Origin: Actinobacteria bacterium OV450 | GTDB taxonomy: Bacteria > Actinomycetota > Actinomycetes > Streptomycetales > Streptomycetaceae | DNA: 64,000 nucleotides | Reading direction: 5' to 3' | NCBI GenBank assembly: GCA_001298555.1 | Contig: LJCW01000054.1 | Coordinates: 1-64,000, forward strand | Shown: one piece after another, positions 43,463-52,663 of the stretch | Position numbering within the stretch: position 1 is the first letter of the stretch | How the letters are laid out: every line of letters begins with the position of its first letter | Made by a program: the position numbers and the translations under genes | The notes under the pieces: model-generated | What the model was told of the DNA's origin: nothing | What the model saw: the letters and a program-made list of their open reading frames with translations, nothing else | The model's database searches: none

Positions 43463-43621
43463 GGATGCCTCCTTGCGGCGGGCCGAATGCCCGCGATCAG
43501 CAGTATTGGCCCGCTCACCGCCCTCCGCACGTCGAGCGCGTCCCCTCACCCGGTCGGCCCGCCCCGGCTCGCCCGGTCCCCCGGGCCGCGGTCCCCTGGG
43601 TACGACCCGTAGGAGGGCTGT

Positions 43622-45007
43622 ATGCCGGACGACGAAAACCAGGGCGAGCTCGCCGCGCTGCGGGCTCGGGTCGCCACGCTCGAGGCGCAGGCCTCGCAAC
43701 GCCTGCCGCGCTGGCACCGGCTGCGCGCGTTCCTGTCCGCGCTGCTGATCATCATCGGCTGTGTCCTGGCCCCGCTGGGCATCGTCGCGGCCTGGACGTC
43801 CAGCATCGTGGGCGACACCGACCGCTACGTGACCACCGTGGCCCCGCTGGCGTCCAACCCCGACGTGCAGGCGGCCGCCGCGAACCGGGTCACCGGCGCG
43901 GTCATGGAGCACATCGACCTGCCCAACCTCCTGGAGGGCGTGGCGCCGGAAGACAAGCCGCTGCTGCAGAAGGCGCTGGGGAAGCTGGGCAACGGGCTGG
44001 AGGGCGCGGTCCGCAGCTTCGTGCACGAGAAGGCACTGGACGTCGTCCAGTCGAACGCCTTCGAGACCATCTGGACGAACGCGAACCGCACGGTCCACAC
44101 CTCACTCGTCCGCGCCCTGACCGGCAGCGACGAGGGAGCCGTGCAGATCAAGAACGACTCGGTGACCCTCGACCTCGCTCCCGTGATCGACCAGGTGAAG
44201 ACCAAGCTGGTGGACGCCGGGCTCGGCGTGGCCGCCAAGATCCCCGAGGTCCACACCGACTTCACCGTGCTCAAGTCGGACGACATCGGCCGGGTCAAGA
44301 CCGGTTTCCGGCTGCTGGAGATCATGGGCCTGTGGCTGCCGGTCATCGCCGTCGTACTCGCGGCCGTCGGTGTCCTGCTCTCCGTCCACCGCAGGCGCAC
44401 CCTGGTGGCGGCGGCCCTCGGTTTCGCCGTCGCGGCCCTCGTCCTGGGGATCGCGCTGACCGTGTTCCGCACGGTGTACCTCAACGCGCTCCCCGACACC
44501 GTGTCCCAGCCGGCGGCCGGCGCCGTCTACGACGCGATGATCAAGCTCTTGCGCACCACGGTCCGCATGGTCGTGGTCCTCGGCGTGGTGCTCGCACTGG
44601 CCGCCTGGCTCTCGGGGCCGGGCCGGCACGCCACGGTGGTCCGCCAGATGTGGCACTCCGGCATCGCGGCCACCCGGGGCGCGGCCGACCGGGCGGGCAT
44701 GCGTACGGGCCCGGTCGGAGCTTTCGTGGGCCGCCACCGCACCTGGATCACGTGGATCCTGGTGGCGGCCGCGGTCCTGGCCTACGTCCTGTGGCCGTAC
44801 CCGACGGGCTGGGTCGTCGTGGGGCTCGCCCTCGTGCTCCTCTTCGCCTTCGCGGTGATGGACTTCATCGCCGAGGATCCCGGGCTCGCGCAGCCGGCTA
44901 CCCCCACCGTGGGCGGCCCCCCGAGCCCACCGAACCCACCGACCCCTCCGGACCCTCCGAACTCCCCGAGCCCACCGAGCCCCCCGAGCCCCCCGAGTCA
45001 TCCGTAG
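43622..45007 (+). CDS. Large-loop membrane protein with proline-rich tail
   Basis: 461 residues. A short cytosolic coiled segment (ELAALRARVATLEAQ), a first helix at ~36-58, an extracytoplasmic domain of ~180 residues (TDRYVTTVAPLASNPDVQAAA and following), then four to five helices and a C-terminal tail of repeated PPSPP/PPNPP units. This matches a common actinobacterial uncharacterised membrane protein family. It ends 10 bp before a convergent MFS gene. Function not known. Confidence 0.8.
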   Translation: MPDDENQGELAALRARVATLEAQASQRLPRWHRLRAFLSALLIIIGCVLAPLGIVAAWTSSIVGDTDRYVTTVAPLASNPDVQAAAANRVTGAVMEHIDLPNLLEGVAPEDKPLLQKALGKLGNGLEGAVRSFVHEKALDVVQSNAFETIWTNANRTVHTSLVRALTGSDEGAVQIKNDSVTLDLAPVIDQVKTKLVDAGLGVAAKIPEVHTDFTVLKSDDIGRVKTGFRLLEIMGLWLPVIAVVLAAVGVLLSVHRRRTLVAAALGFAVAALVLGIALTVFRTVYLNALPDTVSQPAAGAVYDAMIKLLRTTVRMVVVLGVVLALAAWLSGPGRHATVVRQMWHSGIAATRGAADRAGMRTGPVGAFVGRHRTWITWILVAAAVLAYVLWPYPTGWVVVGLALVLLFAFAVMDFIAEDPGLAQPATPTVGGPPSPPNPPTPPDPPNSPSPPSPPSPPSHP

Positions 45008-45017
45008 CCCACCGCGG

Positions 45018-46646
45018 TCAGGGCCGCCGCGCGGCCCCCGGCTGGGCCGCGGGGATGCGCTGGGTGAAGAAGAGCGCCAGCAGCGCGGCCAGGGCGAGGA
45101 TCCCTAGGGAGGCGCGCAGACCGTCGATCCGGGCGGTGGCGTTCGCGTCGAGTGCGGCCTGAGCCGCCTCGGATTCGACACCCGCCTCGTCGAGCGCCTC
45201 GGTGAGCTGGGCGTCCGACAGGAAGGGTGCTCCCCCCACGAGTTGGACGTTCGCCTGGCTCTTGACCTCGGCGGGAACCGCCGGGCTCTGCTCGATGGCC
45301 GTGAGGAACGACGAGGTCAGCACGGTGATGAGGATGGACCCGGCGACCGCCGTGCCGATCGAAGCGCCGAGGTTGGTGACGGTGTTCTGGATGCCGCCGA
45401 TCTCGGCGCTCTGCTCGTCCGGGACCGCCGAGACGGTGACCGCCCCGAGCTGGGAGGCCAGCGCCCCCATCCCCAGTCCGATCAGCAGCAGCGGCACGGT
45501 GACGACGGCCGCCCCGGAGTCCTCGTCCAGGCTGGCCAGCAGCACGACGGCGCCCGCGAACATCAGCAGGATCCCGGTCCGCACCACGCGCCGCGGTGAC
45601 GCGTCGGGGCGGAACCGGGGGATCCCGATCGCGGCGGCCAGCAGGGAGACGGACAGCGGCAGGATCAGCAAGCCCGTCTTGACGGCGGACAGGCCCAGCG
45701 CGACGGACAGGTAGAGCGGGACGACGAAGAAGACGCCCATCTGTACGAGGTACTGGAAGAAGAACATCGTCAGGCCGCCGGTGAGCTGTCGGTTGCCCCC
45801 GAGGTCCGGGTCCACCAGCGGTTCGGCACCGCGTGCCGCCAGGCGCCGCTCCCAGCGGAAGAACAGCCAGAGGAGGAGGAGGCCGGCCATCATCAGCCAG
45901 ACGACCGGTGAGAGGTTGAACCAGGCCGGCGCGCCGGCCTTGGGGCGGAACCAGCCCCATTCGCTCGTGCGCAGCACGGCGAAGACGAACAGCCCGATGC
46001 CCAGCGCGGACACGATCGCGCCCGGGACGTCGATGTGCGGTCGGGGGCCGGGGGGCGCGTCGGCGACCCGGCGGCCGAACAGCAGGATGGCCAGCACGAC
46101 CACGACCTCGCCGGCGAACACCCAGCGCCAGGAGAAGAACGTGGTCGCCACACCGCCGATGAGCGGTCCGAGGGCGATCGCCACCGCTCCCGCGGCGGCG
46201 ACCAGCCCGTAGGCGGCCGGCCTGCGCTCCACGGCGAAGTTGGAGGCGACGAGCGCCACGATCGCCGGCATGATCAGGGCCGCCCCCACACCCTCCAGGA
46301 ACGACCAGCCCAGCAGCAGGACGGTGAGGTTCGGGGCGAGTGACGTGGTGAGGGATCCGCACCCGTAGACGACGCAGCCGATCATGAAGGCGCGTCTGCG
46401 GCCGACGAGCGCGCCGACCTTGCCACCGCTGATCATCAGCATCGCCATGACCAGCGTGTAGGCCGTGATCGCGCCTTGCAGGCCGGTGACGGTGGTGCCG
46501 ATGTCCTCCGCCACCGTCGCGATCGAGACGTTCATGACGGAACTGTCCAGGGCCATCAGGAACTGTCCGGCCGCCAGCGTCAGCAGGACGAGCCGTGCGT
46601 CCTTCGCCTCCCCGGCCGCGGGTGTCGGGTGTGCCTTGGCTGTCAT
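45018..46646 (-). CDS. DHA2-type MFS drug exporter (EmrB/QacA-like, 14 TM)
   Basis: 542 residues with about 14 membrane helices, the drug:H+ antiporter-2 topology. Motif A is seen as GGKVGALVGRRRAF, motif C-like glycine-rich text in the helix-5 region, and ALDSSVMNVSIATVAEDI near the N-terminus is the typical EmrB start. A soluble loop after the 13th helix (VESEAAQAALDANATARIDGL) is long. GGAGG SD. No adjacent regulator. Probable multidrug or metabolite efflux. Confidence 0.9.
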   Translation of the reverse strand: MTAKAHPTPAAGEAKDARLVLLTLAAGQFLMALDSSVMNVSIATVAEDIGTTVTGLQGAITAYTLVMAMLMISGGKVGALVGRRRAFMIGCVVYGCGSLTTSLAPNLTVLLLGWSFLEGVGAALIMPAIVALVASNFAVERRPAAYGLVAAAGAVAIALGPLIGGVATTFFSWRWVFAGEVVVVLAILLFGRRVADAPPGPRPHIDVPGAIVSALGIGLFVFAVLRTSEWGWFRPKAGAPAWFNLSPVVWLMMAGLLLLWLFFRWERRLAARGAEPLVDPDLGGNRQLTGGLTMFFFQYLVQMGVFFVVPLYLSVALGLSAVKTGLLILPLSVSLLAAAIGIPRFRPDASPRRVVRTGILLMFAGAVVLLASLDEDSGAAVVTVPLLLIGLGMGALASQLGAVTVSAVPDEQSAEIGGIQNTVTNLGASIGTAVAGSILITVLTSSFLTAIEQSPAVPAEVKSQANVQLVGGAPFLSDAQLTEALDEAGVESEAAQAALDANATARIDGLRASLGILALAALLALFFTQRIPAAQPGAARRP

Positions 46647-46724
46647 GGACGGAGCCTCCCACGGCTCCGCAGGACCACGTGTCGGCTCGCCGTCCAGGTC
46701 AGCCGACTGGCGCCGCGGACACGC

Positions 46725-48146
46725 TCACGCCGACTGCGCGGCCACCCGGCCCGCGGCCACCGCGTCCGCCAGCGCCCGGTGGTCGCGCTCGTTGCGGTCG
46801 GCATAGGCTTCCGCGAACCGCACCAGGGCCCGGTCGAACACGTCGCCGCCGCCCAGATAGGCGGCGATGGCGATCCGGTCTCCGGAGCGGGCGTGGGCGC
46901 GGGCCAGCGTGGCGGCGCAGATCTCCCCGTACGTCCGCATGCCGCGCGGCACCATGAGCGCCGGCTCGACGCTGCCCTTCCAGTCCCGCAGCTGCCGGAC
47001 GTAGAAGTCCCGCTCGCGGCCGTCGATGCCCTGCGCGCGGTACCAGCCCAGGAAGATGTCACTGGCCGCCTGCATCAGGCGCTGGCCGGCCACCACCCGT
47101 TCGCCCTGCATGGAGTACTCGCCGGCGCCGGCGTACGGGGCGAGGACCGACTCGCCGGCCTCCTTGGCCTGGAGGATCAACGGGTCGTCACTGTCGCGCC
47201 CCACGAGCAGCAGGATCCAGCACCGGGTCCCCACACTGCCGACGCCGACCACCTTGCGCGCCACGTCGACGAGGGTGAACCGGCGCAGCAGGTACCGCCG
47301 GTCCGATGGCAGGGTCTGCCCGTAGTGGTCGACCATGTCGTGGATCTGGTCCTCCAGCGTGCTGCGCTCCGCGTCCGGCAGCAGCGCCCAGAGCGGCTCG
47401 ACCAGCGGCGGCGTCGACCGGAACCGGCGTTCCCCGTCGACCACCTCGGTGAGTTTCCCGGCGGCCTGGAGGCTGTCGCGTCCGCGTGCCTTCGCCAGGG
47501 ATTCGGCGACCTGCTTGCGGCCGCGCGAGCGCAGTTCGCTGTCCGCGAGGGCGCGGAGCTGCTCCGCGTCGATGCGCGCGTACCAGACGTCGAGGTGGCT
47601 CATGCCGGCGTAGCGGCGCATCTGCTCGCGGTAGGACCTGCCTGCGGACCGGACGATCTCGGCGCGCTCGGTGTCGGTGAAGCCGTTCTCCCTGCCCGCG
47701 ACGGCCAGGCTCACGGCCAGCCGTTTGACGTCCCATTCCCACGGCCCGGGCAGCGTCTCGTCGAAGTCGTTGATGTCGAACAGCAGGTTGCGCTCCGGGG
47801 AGCCGAGCAGCCCGTAGTTCAACATGTGCGCGTCGCCGCACAGTTGGACCCGCAGGCCCGAGTCGGGGGTGTTCGCCAGGTCGCGGGCCATGACGGCGGC
47901 GGCGCCCCGGTAGAAGCGGAACGGAGATTCCACCATCCGCCCGTAGCGGATCGGCACCAGCTCCGGCACCCGGTCGGCCGACTGGCCTTCGAGGACGTCC
48001 AGGGGGTCGGGCCGGTCTGCGGGCGGCTCGAACTCGGCGTTCCGGGAGCGTGGTGTCCTGCGCCGGGCGGCGCGGCCCGCTTCGGCCCGCTCCTCCACGG
48101 ACAGCCTGCGGGTGGCGTTCTCCCCGCCTGCGGCATGTGTCGCCAT
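46725..48146 (-). CDS. DUF2252 family protein
   Basis: 473 residues, full length for DUF2252, a protein-kinase-like (HipA/phosphotransferase-fold) family of unknown function. Motifs: FRFYRGAAAVMARDL, LCGDAHMLNYGLLGSPE (catalytic-loop-like) and FDINDFDETLPGPWEWDVKRLA (metal-binding-like), then VGVGSVGTRCWILLL. ATG at 48146 with GGAGGTG SD. Common in actinobacteria near transport and envelope genes. Confidence 0.9.
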   Translation of the reverse strand: MATHAAGGENATRRLSVEERAEAGRAARRRTPRSRNAEFEPPADRPDPLDVLEGQSADRVPELVPIRYGRMVESPFRFYRGAAAVMARDLANTPDSGLRVQLCGDAHMLNYGLLGSPERNLLFDINDFDETLPGPWEWDVKRLAVSLAVAGRENGFTDTERAEIVRSAGRSYREQMRRYAGMSHLDVWYARIDAEQLRALADSELRSRGRKQVAESLAKARGRDSLQAAGKLTEVVDGERRFRSTPPLVEPLWALLPDAERSTLEDQIHDMVDHYGQTLPSDRRYLLRRFTLVDVARKVVGVGSVGTRCWILLLVGRDSDDPLILQAKEAGESVLAPYAGAGEYSMQGERVVAGQRLMQAASDIFLGWYRAQGIDGRERDFYVRQLRDWKGSVEPALMVPRGMRTYGEICAATLARAHARSGDRIAIAAYLGGGDVFDRALVRFAEAYADRNERDHRALADAVAAGRVAAQSA

Positions 48147-48244
48147 CGCTGCACCTCCGGGCCGCTCGGGCCCCCCGGTGCCCAGCATGGCACTCCCGGC
48201 CCGGTGGCGCCGTACGGTGCGGCCCGGCGCCGGAGCCGGACGCC

Positions 48245-49159
48245 TCAGCCCTGTGCCGCCCGCAGCCGCTTGGGTACCGGGCTGTCCAGCCGCCGGGCCA
48301 GGAAGGGCTCCTGAGCGAGGACGGCGCCCGTCGTGACGCCGATGGCGATGGCCACGCACACCACGATCAGCCAGGACAGCAGGACGAAGACCGAGCCGGC
48401 CGACCCGTAGTCGCTCAGCGCGCGCTCGAGGGCGCGCGGCATGTAGAAGCGGGCGACGAGCGACAGGGCGGTGGAACCGAAGGCGGTGAGCACTGCTCCC
48501 GGCAGCAGGGGGAGCCAGCCGACCAGACCGCCGAGCAGGAGGTGCTGGGACCACCACCACGCCAGCGACAGGAAGACGAAGGTGAGGGGCACGCCCAGCC
48601 ACAGTCCGAGGCCGAACCCCTCCCGCACCGGTCCCAGCAGCACCAGCACGCAGAGCCAGACGCCGATCCAGGCGACCCAGCGCCAGATCGCGATGTGGAC
48701 CCCCGACCGGGGAATCTCCCAGGCGCGCTTGCACAGCCGCTGCATGGCGCGGCTGACGGCGGTCGCGGACAGCAGCACCATCAGGGCGCCCACCAGGCCC
48801 ACCGCGTTCTGGAAGCCGGTGTCGGTGCCGCCGAAGACGTCGTCGAGCTGGGTGCTCGTGTCGCCGCTGAGCCCGAACACCGCACGCACGGATGCGGCCA
48901 GTTGGTCCTGGACGGGTTTCGGGGCGAACGACGCGACGACGATGACCAGCGGCACGGCGGTCAGGAAGCACTGCGCGGCCAGCCGCGTCGCGGAGTCGAA
49001 GATGTTCACCTCCACCATCCGCTCCGCCACGTGGGTGATCACGGGGAAGCGGGCCTCCGCCTCGCGCTGGAGGCGCCGGGCCCGCTCGGACGCGTCACGG
49101 GACCGGGTCCGCCACCACGAGGGGTGCGTGGCGTCGCGCGCGCGCCTGCGGGACGCCAT
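48245..49159 (-). CDS. YihY/BrkB family inner membrane protein
   Basis: 304 residues with six predicted helices after a basic, Arg-rich N-terminus. VNIFDSATRLAAQCFLTAVPLVIV is the family start. Once called ribonuclease BN, this family is now seen as envelope or transport related. The ATG overlaps the TGA of a 33-codon upstream frame (49159-49260) as TGATG and lacks a Shine-Dalgarno of its own, so translation probably depends on that frame. Confidence 0.86.
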   Translation of the reverse strand: MASRRRARDATHPSWWRTRSRDASERARRLQREAEARFPVITHVAERMVEVNIFDSATRLAAQCFLTAVPLVIVVASFAPKPVQDQLAASVRAVFGLSGDTSTQLDDVFGGTDTGFQNAVGLVGALMVLLSATAVSRAMQRLCKRAWEIPRSGVHIAIWRWVAWIGVWLCVLVLLGPVREGFGLGLWLGVPLTFVFLSLAWWWSQHLLLGGLVGWLPLLPGAVLTAFGSTALSLVARFYMPRALERALSDYGSAGSVFVLLSWLIVVCVAIAIGVTTGAVLAQEPFLARRLDSPVPKRLRAAQG

Positions 49160-49260
49160 CAGCGCCCCGGGAAGGGAGGGGAAGGGAACGGGAACGGGAA
49201 CGGCGAAGAAGGCGGACGGCCGGACACCCATGACAGCGCCGGCGGTGCAGTCGTCGCCAT
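49159..49260 (-). CDS. Possible 33-aa leader peptide coupled to the YihY gene
   Basis: ATG at 49260 with a very good Shine-Dalgarno (GAAGGAGAG, seven bases away); 33 residues, rich in Pro, Ser and Phe (FPFPFP from a GGGAAC hexamer repeat on the plus strand). It stops in a TGATG overlap with the YihY start. The SD quality and overlap argue for translation; the sequence itself is low-complexity, and no function is suggested beyond coupling. Confidence 0.45.
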   Translation of the reverse strand: MATTAPPALSWVSGRPPSSPFPFPFPSPPFPGR

Positions 49261-49407
49261 GGGTCTCTCCTTCGTGTGCGTCCAGGTTGGAGGATGCCGC
49301 CGTGCGCGGCATCTCGAACCGCCGTCGGCGGACGGAGGGGAAAAGGTGTCGGGAGGGGGTTCCCTGCGTAGGGTCGACGTCGTACGTCGTCACACGCTGG
49401 GGGCGCC

Positions 49408-50103
49408 ATGGTTCTCGACCTCATGCTGATCGCGCTGGCCATCACCCTTGATCCGCTGCCCCTGATGGGGTTCGCGCTCGTCGTGTCCTCCGCCAGGGGC
49501 GTGTGGAAGGGCCTCGCCTTCATTCTGGCCTGGCTGGCCTGCTTCGTCGCGGTGATCGCCGCCGTCCTCCTGCTGACCGGCGGTGAGCCCCTGCCGCCGC
49601 GTTCCCCGCCCGGCGTGGCGGGCCTCGTCGCGAAGCTGGCCATCGGGATCGGTCTCGTGTTCTACGGGTTGCACCGCCGCCGGCTCATGCGGCGGGCCGA
49701 CGGGGCTCCGGCGGGCGCTGCGGCACCCCCCGGCCCGGCCACGCCCGAAGAGCGGGCCGACGAGGTGGCCAAGGGCCTGGACGAGAGTTCGGTCTGGGCT
49801 GCGGCGGGACTGGCCGTGCTCGTCCAGCCGTGGGGCATGGTGGCGGCCGGTGCGACGACCGTACTGGAGGCGAACGCCTCGCAGCCGTCGACCTTCGCGG
49901 CCCTCTTCGGCTTCTGCCTGCTCGCGACCGCGAGCCTGCTGGCCGCCGAGCTGTACCTCGTGTTCGCACCCGAGATGGCCCAGGCCCGACTGCTGCGCCT
50001 GCGCGGATGGCTGAAGGGTCACGCGCAGCAGGCGATCGTCGTCATCTGCCTGGTGCTCGGCCTGTACCTGACCGGCAAGAGCCTCTACCAGCTGAGCGGC
50101 TGA
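49408..50103 (+). CDS. GAP (Sap) family small membrane transporter-like protein
   Basis: 231 residues, six helices, with the family start ALAITLDPLPLMGFALVVSSARGVWKG and central AGLAVLVQPWGMVAAGATTV. The GAP family (GPL addressing proteins, PF11139) was named in mycobacteria for exporting glycopeptidolipids and sulfolipids to the cell surface. In this organism the cargo is unknown. The gene has a GTAGGGT promoter-like box around 49368-49374 and the palindrome CGACGT-cgt-ACGTCG at 49375-49389. Confidence 0.82.
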   Translation: MVLDLMLIALAITLDPLPLMGFALVVSSARGVWKGLAFILAWLACFVAVIAAVLLLTGGEPLPPRSPPGVAGLVAKLAIGIGLVFYGLHRRRLMRRADGAPAGAAAPPGPATPEERADEVAKGLDESSVWAAAGLAVLVQPWGMVAAGATTVLEANASQPSTFAALFGFCLLATASLLAAELYLVFAPEMAQARLLRLRGWLKGHAQQAIVVICLVLGLYLTGKSLYQLSG

Positions 50104-50285
50104 CGGCCCGGCCCGGCGGCCGTCCGCCCTCCCGGCAGGTGGGGTTCCGGATGTGCGAACGCGCGGGCGCGGTGCTGGAATGGGCTTAGGCGATGTCCGC
50201 TCCGGCCCCTGTGCACCGGAGCCGCCCGGCACCCGCGGACCGGCGGCCGGCTCGACGTCCCTCCCCCAGCCCGACAGGAGAAGCC

Positions 50286-50759
50286 ATGAGCAGCGAGGCC
50301 GAGGAATCCTTCGGGATCGGCGAGATCGACGACATGGGCCCCGTGGACTATGTCGTGATCGAGTTCCCGGGCAACCGGATGACGGGCCGGGGACTCCCCC
50401 TCCTCGTCGATCTCGTCGACCGCGGCATCATCCGGATCTTCGACCTGATCTTCGTCCGCAAGGACCTGGACGGCTCGGTGACGGCCGTCGAGCTCCAGGA
50501 CTTCGGGTCTGAGGTCGACCTGTCGGTCTTCGAGGGGGCTTCGTCCGGTCTGCTGGACCAGAGCGACATCGACGACGCCGGCGGCGCCCTGGAGCCGGGG
50601 AACTCGGCGGGGATCATCGTGTACGAGAACACGTGGGCGGCGCCGTTCGCCCGTGAACTGCGGCGCGGAGGCGCCCAGCTCGTGGCGGCCGGCCGCATTC
50701 CCGTCCAGGCGCTGCTCGCGTCGCTGGACGCCATGGAGGAACCGTCCTCCGACGCGTGA
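50286..50759 (+). CDS. DUF6325 (DUF1269-like) family protein
   Basis: 157 residues, soluble, with the family core MGPVDYVVIEFPGNRMTGRG, LVDRGIIRIFDLIFVRKDLDG and AGIIVYENTWAAPFARELR. These proteins are predicted ferredoxin-fold oligomers, often next to SHOCT proteins, as here (SHOCT gene at 50816). ATG with GGAGAAG SD. Function unknown; the repeated pairing suggests a shared membrane or stress role. Confidence 0.85.
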   Translation: MSSEAEESFGIGEIDDMGPVDYVVIEFPGNRMTGRGLPLLVDLVDRGIIRIFDLIFVRKDLDGSVTAVELQDFGSEVDLSVFEGASSGLLDQSDIDDAGGALEPGNSAGIIVYENTWAAPFARELRRGGAQLVAAGRIPVQALLASLDAMEEPSSDA

Positions 50760-50815
50760 GGACGGCCGCAGCCCCGTTCCCGCACCTCCTTCGCCACACC
50801 CTGGAGATGAGCACC

Positions 50816-51100
50816 ATGCCCGGACTTCTTCGCGGAGTCGCCCGTACCGCCGTCGTCGCCGGCACCGCCACCGCCGTGTCCAACCGGGTGTCCCGGCGGC
50901 AGGCCGGCCGGTGGGCCCAGCAGGAGGCCGCCCAGCCGGTCGCGGCCCCTCCCCCGCCTCCGCCCGCACCGGCGCCGGCCCCGGCCGCGGACGACATGAC
51001 CGCCAAGATCGACCAGCTCAAGCAGCTCAGCACCCTGAAGGACCAGGGCGTGCTGACCGAGGAGGAGTTCGCCGAACAGAAGCGCCGGCTCCTCGGCTGA
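50816..51100 (+). CDS. SHOCT domain protein
   Basis: 94 residues: MPGLLRGVARTAVVAGTATAVSNRVSRRQ, a Pro/Ala-rich linker (about 37-60), and a C-terminal SHOCT motif KIDQLKQLSTLKDQGVLTEEEFAEQKRRLL. The ATG at 50816 is preferred because TGGAGATGA lies nine bases upstream; a GTG at 50756 overlapping the previous stop would add 20 residues. Together with the DUF6325 gene it forms the recurrent two-gene unit. Confidence 0.88.
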   Translation: MPGLLRGVARTAVVAGTATAVSNRVSRRQAGRWAQQEAAQPVAAPPPPPPAPAPAPAADDMTAKIDQLKQLSTLKDQGVLTEEEFAEQKRRLLG

Positions 51101-51158
51101 CCGAGCACCCGGCGCCGGACGCACCGGTGAGGGACGGGGGACGGGAAGGAACGGCCCC

Positions 51159-52592
51159 ATGACGCAGTCGACGCAGCCGAGCCCGCCGCCGCAACCCGGC
51201 CGGCCCGGCACGCCCCCGGGCGGCCCGGCCGGAGCGGCGCAGCCCAGCGAGGCCCAGAAGCTCCGCGAGCTGCTCAGGACTCCCGGTTACCTGAAGACGC
51301 TGCTGTTCTGCGGGCTCATCGGCATCCCGGTCTCGCTGGCCGCCTTCTGGTTCCTCGCCGGTCTCCAGCAGTTGCAGCGCCTGGTGTGGACGGACCTCCC
51401 GCACGCCCTCGGCCACGACTCCCCGCCCTGGTGGCTGCCGCTGCCGCTGCTGCTCGTCTCGGGCGTCTGCGTGGGGCAGATCGTCACCCGGTTCCCCGGG
51501 GCGGGCGGGCACGTCCCCGCCTCCGGCCTGCATCCGGGCGGTGCCACGGCCGCCGCCCTGCCCGGAGTGGTGCTCGCGGCCGCGTTCAGTCTCCCGCTCG
51601 GCGCCACCCTCGGCCCCGAGGCCCCGCTCATCGCGCTGGGCGGCGGCCTGGCGATAGCCTTCCGGCACCTCACCGGCACTCCGGAGACACCGATGAGCAC
51701 GGCGCTGCTGGGCGCGGCCGGATCCGCAGCAGCGATCTCCGCCATCTTCGGGAACCCGCTGATCGCCGCGATCCTGCTCATGGAGGTGGCGGGCGTGGGG
51801 GGGCTCCAGCTGTTCGCCATCATGCTGCCCGCGCTGCTCGCGAGCGGCATCGGATCGCTCGTCTTCACCGGCTTCGGCCGGTGGACCGGCCTGGGGACGG
51901 GCACCCTGACGCTGAAGTCCGGTACGGACTTCCCCCGCCTGGACGCCGGTGACGTGGTGTGGGGGATCCTCATCGGCGCGGTCCTCGGCGCCGCCATGAC
52001 CCTCGTCCAGCGCGGGGGACGGATGACCGCCGTCCGGGTCGCCCGACGGCCCCTCACGATGACGGCCCTCTGCGGGCTCGCCGCAGGTGTCTGCGCCGCC
52101 GCCTACACCCTGGGCACCGGCCGTTCACCCGTGGACGTCGCCTCGTCGGGCCAGGCCACGCTGGCCGAACTGGCCAAGGATCCGCACGCCTGGGGGGTGG
52201 GCGCGCTGATCGCCGTCCTGCTGTGCAAGGGCGCCGCCTTCTCGCTGTGCCTGGGCAGCCTGCGCGGTGGTCCCATCTTCCCGTCGCTGTTCCTCGGCGC
52301 CGCGGCGGGCGTCCTCCTCTCACCCCTGCCCGGACTGGGCGTCGGCGCCGGACTGGCCGCCGGACTGGCCGCCACGACCACGGCCGCGCTGCGACTGCCG
52401 GTCAGCAGCGTGCTGCTGGTGGTCCTGGTGCTCGGGAGCACCGCGACGATGCCGGTGGCGATCCTGTCCTCCGTCGTCGCGTTCGTGATCTCCGGGCTCC
52501 TCCCGGCCGGCCCCGTGGTACCGCCGGTCGGCCGCATGCCCCGGACGGCCGCCCCCGCGCCTCCCGCAACCCCCGCCCCGCCTGCCGCCTAA
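51159..52592 (+). CDS. ClC-family chloride channel/antiporter
   Basis: 477 residues. Pro-rich N-terminal tail (1-30), then the ClC fold with about 12 helices. Selectivity-filter motifs are recognisable in modified form: GAGGHVPASG in place of GSGIP, and LGPEAPLIALGGGLA matching GxEGP, here GPEAP. The third motif (GGxFxP) is seen as RGGPIFPSLFLGAAAG. The altered first motif makes ion selectivity uncertain. Single-gene unit with GGGAAGGAA SD. Confidence 0.87.
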   Translation: MTQSTQPSPPPQPGRPGTPPGGPAGAAQPSEAQKLRELLRTPGYLKTLLFCGLIGIPVSLAAFWFLAGLQQLQRLVWTDLPHALGHDSPPWWLPLPLLLVSGVCVGQIVTRFPGAGGHVPASGLHPGGATAAALPGVVLAAAFSLPLGATLGPEAPLIALGGGLAIAFRHLTGTPETPMSTALLGAAGSAAAISAIFGNPLIAAILLMEVAGVGGLQLFAIMLPALLASGIGSLVFTGFGRWTGLGTGTLTLKSGTDFPRLDAGDVVWGILIGAVLGAAMTLVQRGGRMTAVRVARRPLTMTALCGLAAGVCAAAYTLGTGRSPVDVASSGQATLAELAKDPHAWGVGALIAVLLCKGAAFSLCLGSLRGGPIFPSLFLGAAAGVLLSPLPGLGVGAGLAAGLAATTTAALRLPVSSVLLVVLVLGSTATMPVAILSSVVAFVISGLLPAGPVVPPVGRMPRTAAPAPPATPAPPAA

Positions 52593-52663
52593 GGGCCGTC
52601 CCCGTGCGGCACGAACCGCCACCGACGGGGGCCGTGCCGGTCCGGGGCGTGCAGACTGCGGGT

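Noticed and set aside
52591..52640. Possible third family A element end (AAGGGCCGTCCCCGTG)
   Set aside because: Only a loose match with one inserted base and no matching right end.
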